A stretch of 64,000 nucleotides of DNA from Alviniconcha marisindica. Lineage: Eukaryota; Mollusca; Gastropoda; Provannidae. Below, piece by piece: positions 37,101 to 48,900 of the stretch. The position numbers and the translations under genes were made by a program. Numbering within the stretch: position 1 is the stretch's first letter; each line of letters starts with the position of its first letter. The notes below the pieces were generated by a model. That model saw nothing but the letters and a program-made list of their open reading frames with translations, did not search any database and had not been told where the DNA came from. The DNA lies in NCBI GenBank assembly GCA_018857735.1, contig JABMCL010002018.1, positions 192,501 through 256,500 of the forward strand, given 5' to 3'.

Positions 37101-39931
37101 TCTTGGCTAATGCTCATCTCATCGGACTTCTTGGCGAAGGCACAACAGCGCATGATGCTCATCTCACCGGACCTCTTGACTAAGGCACAACAGTGCATGA
37201 TGCTCATCTCACTGGACCTCTTGGCGAATGCTCATCTCACCGGACCTCTTGAATAAGGCACAACACTGCATGATGCTCATCTCACCGGACCTCTTGGCTA
37301 AGGCACAACAGTGCATGATGCTCATCTACCTGTGCATTACCTAGCGAGTAGCTGTGGGTTTCTTAACACAAAAACTGGTAGGCAAAGACCAGCAAAACAC
37401 AACACACATCCATGTATCTTATTCTGCCTGTGCAGCTCATCAGCGTTACCTTGTGAGTCGCCATGTGCTTCTTGACGTTGGACTTTTGAGCGAAGGCACG
37501 GCCACAGACAATGCACTGAAACGGCTTTTCCCCAGTGTGTGCCCGGAGGTGCTGCTGGAGGTCAAAGTTCTTGGAGAACAGCTTGTTGCAGTACTGACAC
37601 TGGAGCGTGCGTCGCTTCTCCTCCGTGCTGTTACCTCCCCTGGCACCGCGGCGAGCCCCACCGGCCACAGCATGACGGTCCATTGCCATCCCCGCGTTGG
37701 CCGCGGCTTGGGACTGAGATGACTTGCGACCTGCAGTGACATGACCATCAAGACACTTTGTGACACACAGCTATGTGACAGACTGTGCAGTAAGTGCAGC
37801 ATTTAAAAAACAAACAAACTTTCTCTCTCACAATAAACATGGTATGCAATAATACAAAAGACCTTACAGATGCAGGTAACTATATGTAAACACATCAAGC
37901 AATACACACATGTATCTGGCCACATCTCTTATATGTGTAGACTTTATTCCTTTGTTTGCTATTCATGTGTGGCACCCATGTTTTCCTTTGAATGGAATAA
38001 AGAAGTACTTGACATGACATCAACAATAACTGGTCCCTAAGCATATAAACATTGTTCAGCATGGATGAAATGTGCAACAAAATGTTATAAGTCTACAGAC
38101 TGGAACGCTGAAAATGTTATACATCTCAAGCAGAGCGACCTTCCCCCAAAATCAGGAGCAGAAACCACAGCCACCAACTTGTCCCTAAGATGTCAGCGCA
38201 ACATCTGAGGCTGTTAAGTCTCACACCATCGTAGCAGACCAGTTTACCCCCCAATTGCACAAGTGTAGTTTGGGTAGTCTAAATGTGTAGTCAGGAGGTA
38301 CAATGTGTAGTCATAGTGCGTCAGTTGAAACTGGACTGATTTATCATTGACACATTCAGATTCTCAGTCAAAATAACACACAAGAAACTTTGTCTATACA
38401 AACTTAATATAACATCAAATACAATTATTTTGCTGTAGTGTAAGTGTAGTATATTCTATCTCAGTTACAAATTTTGACAAGATAATCAGTTTGTCCCCCC
38501 CCCCCCCCCCCCCCCCCCCCCACGCACACTCTTTCTCTCAATGTTTCTATGAGCTTGACTGAACTGATATAATTTTCAGAATCAGAAGACCACAGTGCCT
38601 GAAAATGTAAGTCATAAACGTAAGGCGACAGCATGGCACTGCTACCAAGGTCTCAGCCACACACAAGTGGTGTAGATCTGTTCAGGTCTCTTGCTGGGCC
38701 TTGCACATGTGAATGTGGGAAAATTGTAAAGCCAACAGCTTGACTCAGAATGAGAATACAGTTGTACAGATCAGTCTGCCAGTCACGGCTGGGGGGGGGG
38801 GGGGGGGGGGGGGGGGGCGTGACTGCAGACTGATCTGTACAAGCGCCCTATTCAACAGCCTAGTACAATTTTTCGGGACCTCACAACAGTGTGAGCAACG
38901 AATTTTCTCATTGGCTGATCCCCAACAAAGTAGCCAATCACAACGCACATTCTTTGTAATGGTGATTTTAAAAAATGCTCAAGGGAGATAACTCTACGGA
39001 CTAACGCTATCGATGTTTACAAGTGCGGAAAAACTGTATCAGTTTGTTGCATTAAAATGAGAGAGGGGGGGATGGGCGGGGAAAGGGAGAAAGAGACAGA
39101 CTTGAAGCTGGAAAAAACTTTCCAGTTGCCTTGAACTCCTTGTAGGACTTGCTCTCAACAGGTTGCTTACAGTCAAATCGACCACCATGCTTGCATGATA
39201 AAAGTCCGATTTGCAGGTTGTGCAAAGAACAAGTTCGCTGCCTTTCCTCGAAGGAACCAAACACGGATAAGCTTCGTGGTAAGCTGGGAGAAACTTCTGG
39301 GATGGAACTTTTTTCCTTTTAATCGCAGCAACAGAGCCTTTGGAGGCTAGCACTGAGTCTTCTTCTGAAGAAGTTTTATACGCTCGCTTCTTCTACTCGG
39401 ACATTTTCTCCCAACTGAAGGGAGTTTTGGATGCGTTCAGAACCTATGTTTGCGCCAAAACCAGCGCTGCTATTGCAAGACTTGATGCACACGTACCTTT
39501 TGACTGACACGGCGGCCGTGTCAAAAATAGGATCGCATCAAAAAAGAGGACCGAATCACGCTCGTCACTATCGCGTAGCCGAAACGAAGTCATTTGCGTA
39601 GATTGTGTAATGCAAGCGTAGATGCGTAGTTTGGGCTTCAAATGTGTAGATTTCTACGCCAAGTGCGTAGACTAAACAGGTCTGTCGTAGTCACCTGCTT
39701 TGGTGGGAGTGCGGCGGATGATAGCCGGGGGCTGTTTGTCTGGCAAGGTGATGGTGATTGGCTGAGGGGGCTGCTGGGACACCGTCTGCAAAGACTGCTG
39801 GGAGTACGAGGTCAGCGTGGCCGCTGTGCTGTGCTGAGTGTGGAAGGTTGCAAGCTGGGAGTTGGCAGAGACAGTCTGATGGGGGGTGAAGGTGGTCAAT
39901 TGTGCAGGTTGTTGTTGTTGCTGCTGTTGCT

Positions 39932-39963
<32 letters not shown>

Positions 39964-42900
39964 TGCTGCTGCTGGAAGGGGTTAGCACCCTGAGCAGCAA
40001 ATGTTGTGGTTGGCTGAACAGTGCTCAGAATTGTCACACTGTTGGTTGATCGAGGGTTGAAGGGTGCTGCCACCTACCACACGGAGAAATGGAAAAACAT
40101 TTACACATAAGTCCCATCAAACAGCAGAAGCTTTCAACTTTTTTTCTTCTTCACGTAGCTCTCGCATTGTAAGGTCTGCACCATTTACTGCTTGGACTGC
40201 TTATGCATTATAACTTTGTTTTTAACAAGTGACAGGGTTTTAATAATAACTGCTCCATAACTTATCGCCCCTATCCCCCAACTCCCAAAATAAAGCATGG
40301 GCAGTGAAAAACTGTCACAGCAAAAACTGAGAAGAAAGTTAACAGGAGCATGAAGAAGACAAGTTGTTCAAGTCTTAATGATATCCTGGTGTCCATGTTT
40401 TAATGCACTGTTGCATACAACTGGTCACCAACATATTCTGTTACATCCACCAGTTTGTCACATCACTCCTGCACTGCAACTACTCCGAGTGCTACATTAT
40501 GATAAATGACTAGACAAAAACATGTATTTACATTACACTAACAAACGTAGGACAGACTTCTTGCCACAACATTACAACAGAACAGCACCTTTGACATTAC
40601 AGGGATTTACATCACCAAGCAGCACTTTCTTTCTTTTTTCTAATCAGGATCATGACAAGATTAATGTCCAAATAAGCCTGAAGTACACACTTGCATATAG
40701 GTACTGTACACTATTCATGTCTGTACATAAATCGTACCAGGCTCTCAGTGACCTGTTGAGATTTGGTAAAAGGAATGCAAACAGCAACAATCCAACATTT
40801 TTGGATCAGTTCCCCTTCATTTGCTATTTCCAGGATTATGCCAGAAATTTGTTTTTGTTTTAAATCTTCTTTTTTGTGTGTGTGTGTGCAATATCCTATT
40901 AATTTTTTAAAAGAGTGTTCTTTGAAACCTTTTGTGCATTAAAGTTCTGGTCGTTGTCCAGCATTTGATCGCTGTCCAACACTGGCAGATCATTTTCACA
41001 AGCTAGCATCAGTACCATATACCAGTCCCTACTCTTGGGAACCACTGTGCAAGTTACAAACCATCTGTATTGTTGATCCTTGCAAGGTAGCACTGTCAAG
41101 GTTAGTAGTGAAGGTCATGAGGTCATCAGTCAAAACCACACCCTGTGGCAGCTGTGAGAGTGGTGATGTGGGAAGAGTAGTGTAGGTGGTCAATGGCTGC
41201 CCAGACTGATGCAACAAAAGAAAACAAAACCCAAACTAATAAAAACCCACCCCCCACCCCAAGAACAAAAAAAAGGAAAAAACATATAAAAGCGGGTTTG
41301 GTAAAAAGACAAAAAAAAAGCAAACCCCCAAACCAAAAAATTTTTTTGAATTATCAAGTGTAAAACAATAGGGACTGTGGTGGGTGTGTGGGCGTGGTGT
41401 GTGCATGCATATGTTTAAATGACTAAGTCCCCCAAAAAGGTGCAAATGAAATGGGTGTTTGGTTGTGCGACAATAAAAGATGTTTCCCCCAAATTTTTTG
41501 TCATTAGTGTGGGTTGAATGTTTTTTGGGGAAAGGAACGGGATATAGGAAATTAGCGGCAGAAATTTTGAAGGGTTTTGGGAAATATGCCCGGTTAAAGG
41601 GGTGTTTTTACTGCTAAAAATTTAAACCCAACAAAAAGCGGACAGTGGACAGGGGCCCGTCTCGGGCGGGTGGGTTTGGGTTTAAAGAAAAAAAGGAAAA
41701 GTTATTTTTTATAAAATTTTTAAAATTTTCCCCAAAAGTCGTTTTCAAATCCATCATCAAAAAAAAACTTCCAACAAATTATGCTTTTGCAAAAAGCATA
41801 TCAATTTATTTGACCGGAAAGTAAATCTGTGCGAAATCGAAAGCGAACTTTGGGACAACAGACTGAAAACCCCTTTTGACCCTTGACTGAGGGGAATGAC
41901 CCCCCAAGCACTTTCAGATCGCGGGTCAATCACTCAGCACCCTTTGAAAAGATTTAACCAAAAAATTTTGGGGGACTTTAAAAAAATTTTGGCCGCTCCC
42001 CCAAATGTTGTCGAAATTGACGTCCGACTTTTAACAAGTTGTGAGCGAAAAACAAAACATTATAGGTTTACACTTGCAACAAACAAAGAAAGGTTTCCAT
42101 GTGACAATTCCCGGTCACATTTGATTTTAAAGGCGTCGAAGGAATCTTCTGCTGCGAACATTTAAAAGGTACGTCGAATTATTGTCGGGGGCCCCTGAGG
42201 TGACGTGACCATTTTTGACGTCCGATCACCAAATTTTTCACCGTTTATTTTATTTAAATCAGCTAGTTAAAAGTTAATTTTGAGATTTTTTGTGTTCAGG
42301 GTTTGAGCCCCAGGACGCCCTGTTTGTTTTTTACGAAAAGGGTGAGATTTGCTTTTTGGGCTGACGTTGGGGGCTGTAATTGCAATGAGGAATTTATTGC
42401 CAAACCCTGAAATTTGTTGTAATTTGGAGTCCGATACCCCATGGGCGTAAAACCCAAATTCCGTTTCCCCAAATGCCGACCCTTGGGGAAATTGACAGTT
42501 GCCCTTCCCCCAAATTGCATAGCGCCTTGTTTTACAAGATGACCCGGGAAATCGGGGGCCCGGGCCAGTAATAAACCCTTTAAAAAAAATATTTAAAAAT
42601 TACGGGATTTAAATCCCCCGGCCCCAACGTCAGGGTTACCCCCCCCAAAAATTTGGTTTTTGTGACTTTGACACCCTTTTTTTTTTTAATTTTTAAGGGT
42701 ACTAAAAGTCATTTACTGTGGTTTTGTAATTTCCCCCTAGACTTTTTATTTTGCTTTTTTGGTTTTTGTTTAGGTTTGATAATTTTTAAATTTTTTTTGA
42801 ATTTTTTCATTGTATTTTTTTTGGATACCTTAGGTTTTTTGGGGAAAGGGAATTTTTTGTGATTTTGATGTTTCTCATGTTGGTTTTTTTCTTATTATTT

Positions 42901-45900
42901 CCGACCCCCAAACCCGCTGACATACCGGAGTAGGACAAAAATTTGGGCCCCCGCTATGGGGTATGGGCCCCTTTATCATCAACCCCCCCTCCCCTCAGTA
43001 GCGCAATGGGCCTGAAGATTGGGGGGAACCCCCCACCCACATTTTCAAAAAACCCGTCTTTAAGAATCCTCCCTTTAAAAAAACCCACCAATTTTTCCCT
43101 TACAAGTGTTTTGTCTGAACTAGGGCAAGATCCTCGGATAAATTTTCATCAGTAGAAACCCCTGCCCCCCCAAAAAACATTTATCATAGTCCGGGGGAAC
43201 AACCTGGGTTAGTGTGGTTTTTTCTAAAGGGAAAGTGGAAAAAAAAAAATCCTGGCAAAACATAAAATCCTTTAACTCGCGCCGGGCTTTCCCCGGGGGG
43301 GGGAAAATGGGGACCCCTTGGGGGACCCTTTTCCAAGGCCCTTTTTCCCCGTTTTTCCCCTTATGGGGCCCCCGGTTTTAACAAAAAAAAAATGGGTCAA
43401 AAGTTCCTGAGAGATCAACAAGTTGTCATGTTATGGTATGAAGTCGAACTTTTTTTCCCCTGGGGGTCCCCGAGGTGCCCTTTAAAGGGGTGTTCTTGGC
43501 CCCGAATTGTTTTTCCTATACATCAGTGAACCCAGCTGCCCCAACAGCCTAACCCCCAGACTTTTTATTGTTTGAAGATGACCCATCTGTCAGTGCCCCA
43601 CCCCCAAGGGTGAAGATCAAGCAAAAACTCCAAAATTTATCTAAACCCCCTTTCTGAAAGGGTAAAGAGAAAGCAGATGGAAAAAAGTGCTTTTTACCCA
43701 GACAGAGGTGACGTCCCAAAGGGGTTTAAAAAGCAAGAGGAAACAATCCCCTGCTCTGCATGGCCCGATGTCAAGTCCGTCAACTACCACTTCTTGGGGG
43801 TCACATGACCCCAAAACGGGGGACCCCCCCGGGGGACCCTCAAAAAACCAACAAAGCAAGCAAGGGCCCCCCGGGGTTTGGGAAACCCCCGAAGATACAC
43901 CTCCCCTTTAATAAAAAGGGAAGGCCTACCAAAGGGGAAAATTGTCACCCCAGTCCTGGTTTTGCCCCCAAGCTTATTTTTGGCACCCCCAAAAACCCGA
44001 TCACCGCCTAGAGTCTGTACAAACAAAAGGCCGCCCCCCCTTTGGGGGCCCCCCCAAAAGAGAGGTGCCGGATATCCCGGGGGTAGGTGACCCCCCTCCT
44101 CAACCCTAGGTGCCCGGGAAAAAACAAGAATGGTGGGCCCTTTTAAAACTTCCAACCCTCCCCAGGGCTCCAAGGGGCCCCTGGGCACCAAAAAAAAAGG
44201 ACGGGTTCCCCGAAACCCGCCCCCCCCCCTATTCCCCTCCGTTATTTCCCCGTGCCCTCCCGTTTAAGTGTTACGGGAAAGGGGAAAATTTTTTTTCCCA
44301 ACGCAATCAAGGATTTTAATGACCCCCCACTGGGATGTGGGCTTTTGTGCCCACCCCTTTAGAACTTTTGTTCCGTTTCCCCAAATCAGGACCGCCAAAA
44401 GTAGGGCCTTTCCCCCAAGTAATATTGTTTTGTTTATGGCTAGGGCGTGCCGGTCCGGGGGTTTTCCCCCCGGGAAGCAGTGGGGTTTCCTAGTTGGAGA
44501 GTGGTTGGGACACAAAAATTCCAAAAGGTTTCATGTTTTTTTGTAAGAGTTTTTTTTTTTCTTTGTTTGGTGTTTGGTGTGCTTTCTCTTGAAACTTCAA
44601 TGTGCAGTTCTTTTTTTACTGTGGGGGGTGGTTTATGGGTTTTTGACTTGGTCCCGTTTGTTTTGACCCCCCCAAGTTTTGGATGGGCCAGTCGGGAAGG
44701 GGGCCCAAAGGGTTTTTTAAAAGCTTAATTACAAGCCTTGTATGTTGCCCCCCAAAAAAAGGGGAAATTGCAGCAGGGACCCGGATCTAAGTAAAATCTT
44801 TTTTACTACAAATTTTGGGGTATTTTTAAGCCCGAAAAGGAAATTTAAGGTTTGGGGCTGTAAAGTACGTCCAAAACCCCCCAAACGATGTTCCCACATT
44901 TTATGATTTTGCAGTAAAACAAAGCCAAAAATCATAAGTTGAATTTTTAGCACTGTGTTTAAATATTGTTTTTACATTTTAAAAGAAATTTGAAATTTTT
45001 TAAAAGCCGAAGGAAGTCACATTTTTGGGGGTTTTTCAAAAATTTTCTGTAATGCTGATGTTCGCCCCTTTTTGTAGTTTTTTTTTTTGTGCTATGTCAA
45101 GAAAAGAAAAAAATTCCTCAAAAATACTTTCCGTGTTCGACCTTTGGGAGAATGTCTTTAATGGCCGAATGGTGAAACTTTTGGGGTTTTTTTTCCGACA
45201 GAAAAGGTTTTAAAAAATTTAATTATGTCGGTGTAGGGGATTGGGCAAAAAAGTACATGGGCAATAAATTTTTTTTAAGAAGTCCGGGTGCAATAAATTT
45301 ATTTTAAAATTCCCCTTTTGGGACCCTCCTTAAAAGGTTTTAAAGTGGGGGGGAATAAAATAAATTTAATTTCAGGGGCCCAAAGTGCATTTTTTGTGCC
45401 ATCCCCGACATCCCACAAAAATACAATTTTCTTTTTTTAAACTTGTTTTTTCAAAAAAAATAAGCTTCTCTTCATTTGGAAAATGATGATTAAACCAAAA
45501 ATAGTAAACATTCTAAAAAAACCTTTCTTCTTTTTTCTTTATTTCATACTTTTTTTTTGGGCCTACTTGTCCTCTTTTCATGCACACCTTTTTGGTTGAA
45601 AATACATTAAAATAGCCTGAAAGAAAAAGAAAACAAAGGAGTAAAATGTTTTTTTCCCCCCCCCCCCCCCCCCCCGTTTCAAAAATGGACACATTTTTTT
45701 TTTTTCCTTTTTTTGTCTCTCTATAAAAAGGAAGGGAGCCCACCACCCCTCTTGCCCCTGTTCGTTTAAATTTTCCACACCTGTGCAAGAAACAACCCCT
45801 CTCCCAACCCCAGGGCGCGGGGACACTGGGGAGGTAATGGTGTGTTGGGGGGGGGGGGGGGTCCTTTTTCGGTTGGGTGGGGGGGGGGGGGGGGGAACGG

Positions 45901-48900
45901 GTTTCCAAAAGGGGGTGGGGGGGGGGGGTGGGGGTTTGGGGGGGGGGGGGGGGGAGACAGAGGGGGGTTTGTGTTGGGGGGGGGGGGGGGGGACCTGGGA
46001 AAGGAAAGGGGGGGGGGGGGGGGGGGGGGGACCGAAAAAAAAGGGGGGGGGGGGTTTTGGTGTGGGGTGGTGTGGGGGGGGGGGGTGGGGGGAAAAAGGG
46101 GGAGGGGGGTTGTTGTGGGGTGGTTGGGGGGGGGGGGGGGGGGGGGGGGCCCTAGGGAGGAAAAGGGTTTGGGTAGGGGTAGGGGGCGCCCCCGTAAATT
46201 GAAAAAAAAAAGAAACAATGCCTCAAATTACAAAACATGCTGAAAAATAAAAAAAGTGAGGATAAAAACTCACAAAAATTACATTAACTTTTGCACTAAT
46301 AAAGTACAATTACAAAAGATCCAAACCACCAAAAAATTAAAAGGGGCACCTTTTAAGGGGCAGTATGTAATAAGCATTGCCTGTCTGTTTAAAAAAGGCA
46401 TTGTTGCGTGTTTCTTTCTACAGTACTTAAAAAATTAAGAAGCAAAAACTTTCTGGTTTTAATTTTTTAGAAATTTTTACTAATGCAAAAAAATTTAGTT
46501 GTTGTTGTTTTTACTTCTGTTTTTTTTTTTTTTTTAACCTTTTTCACGTAAAATTGATAACTTGTAACAGTCTCTAGACATCATTCCAACCTGTGTGACT
46601 GTGCAAACGGTGTTGGAGAAGGCTGGCTGACTGACAGCCAGCGCTGGCTGTAGAGGAGTCTTCACTGTGGCACCCAGCATCTGACCCAGACTCTGTACCT
46701 GATGCACTGGCTGCAACAACATCAACTTCATCACAAGCTGCAACATCACCAACTACAGCGCTGGCTGCAACATCACCAACTACAGCACTGGCTGCAATAC
46801 CACCAACTGCACCAGGGTCTACATCAACCACATCACTGGCTGCAACATCACCAATGACATCAGTCACTCACTGGCTGCAACAACATCAACCATATCATTT
46901 TATCACTAGCTGCAACATCACCAACTACATCACTGGCTGCAACATCACCAACTACATCACAAGGTTTGCAACATCTACTAAATCACTTTTTCACAATTCT
47001 ACTAAATCACTTTTTATCAGTCTTCACTATCTTCAGCAGGAACTATATCCACACACACACACATAAAACGCAGCTATATTATGAGCTCAGCTGCAGCATC
47101 ACCTTTGGATTGGGGTGATGGCTGGGGGGGGTGGGGGGGCAGACACACACACACACACACACACAGAGTAAGTGTGCCTGCACATGCACCATGCATACAC
47201 ATGTGTAACTACATGCACTGACATAATTCTGATACAGCTCCAAGTGTGTTGTAACTTCTATTCTCTGCTCTAACCTCCAGCTTGTCTGAAAGGAAAAAAA
47301 TCCAGGTTTTTGATCAATGTCTTTTTGCCTTCTCTAGTGCAGCAGCTATTTTTGCTTTCCCTAGCATTGGAGTCAGTCACCAGGGTGGGAAGTGGTGAAC
47401 TGTAAAAAAGAAGAAATCCTAGGTTAAAATCTGTGCCATCTGACACATTTTTTGGAGGCAAAAACAAGTCTCAATAATAGCACTTGCTGAGTATGTATAA
47501 CTTGCATTAATCTTTTCACACACATACCTGCTCACAATCTTTCTACAAACCCATTTCAAAAAGTGTGTCTCTACTTTGCTGAGAAGAGGCGCGTTATGGA
47601 ACTCTGCTTTGTTTTCTTTGCAGTAGGTTTGCTCTGAGTGTGCTCTTGCGTTTCGCCATCCTCACATGGTCTTCTAACACAACTTTCCTGTGACTAGAGT
47701 AGTTCACATCTTGGCGGCACAAAGTACAATATGCTACACCCAGAGAAAGAATCTTCCTCATAAACAGAGAAAGCTCCTCCCCACCGACCACCTCCTCTGT
47801 CCATTCCCATCTCCAACTCCTTTTTTTTATCCCAGTGTCATTGAATGTCTGCTTGCCTCGTTCATTTACTCATAAACAGAGAAAGCTTCTCCCCACCGAC
47901 CACCTTCTCCATCCATTCCCGTCTCCAACTCACACAACTATTTTTTTTTTATTCCAGTGTCATTAAACTTCTGCTTGCCTCATTCAACTATGTCCAACTC
48001 AACCACCATTTTTGCTTCAGATATCCTGCACTGTATCACAACGCCAGCTAAAGCTTACTTGCTCCCTTTGCAAATGAAACCAAATGAGAAACATAGCCAC
48101 ATTTCAATTCAAAAGTTTACATGACCATTTTTTTTTTCTCCACAGAAAGGACAAATAATATGTGAGAAAATGCAATGTTCCATGAGAGGAAAACAGCGGA
48201 TCCGAGGAGAATTCCCATACCTGAGTCACCTGTTGCAGCTGCTGCAGTGACTGCTGCTGCTGATGTTGCTGCTGCTGCTGAACTGCCAGTTGGTGGTGGT
48301 GGTGGTCTTCCAATGATGGTAGCTGCAGCTGTGTGACCTGGGCAGTTGCTGCAGCGGCTGAGGTGGGAAGGCACTGTGTCTGTTTGTGGGTGAAGAAGGT
48401 GGGGAGTGACGTGAACTGCTTCTTACAACGTCCACACTGGAATACGTCCTCTTCATCCACTGACCACACAAAGACACCACACTAGTTTAGTAGTTAAGTA
48501 CAACAATAACAACAAGACTTTCACCTGATTTTTAGTGTAACAAGCTACATTAAATTTTAACAAATTAAAGTTATGATAAAGGTACACAGATTACATTATA
48601 CATATGAAAATAAAAACAGCAAAATTCAAATTTGTATGTAGTTTCTATCCAGCCACAGGCGCCTATGTCTCGATAAAAATGTAAAAAATGCATGCAAAAC
48701 TGAATTTGTAAGACAATTCTTTGTTTTCCCCCCTCTATGAAGAAAAGCACTGAACTTGAAGGGTCTGGACCATGACACCCAACTCTGGGCCTTTGCCAAC
48801 AAGATGCAAACAGCCAGCTTCATTACCTCCACTGCACTGATGAGCTGAAACAGCTATAAGGACTGATTGCAGAAGATGTAAGAATATAAGCCATGAACCA

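Larger units (their letters stand above)
38254..39675 (-). mobile_element. Putative hAT-like or zinc-finger transposon fragment with GTGTAG repeats at both ends
   Basis: A cluster of GTGTAG motifs at 38254-38325 (AAGTGTAGTTTGGGTAGTCT) is matched by GCGTAG/GTGTAG motifs at 39595-39672 (GCGTAGTTTGGGCTTC). Both clusters are in the same orientation. Between them lies a broken minus-strand BED-type coding segment (39100-39404). I interpret the unit as a decayed DNA-transposon copy inside a ZNF341 intron, with subterminal repeats. Exact ends and target duplication are not seen. Confidence 0.45.

Noticed and set aside
45766..46243. Gly-rich and Pro-rich open frames of 130-150 codons
   Set aside because: Produced by near-homopolymeric G in a region that looks like poor consensus.
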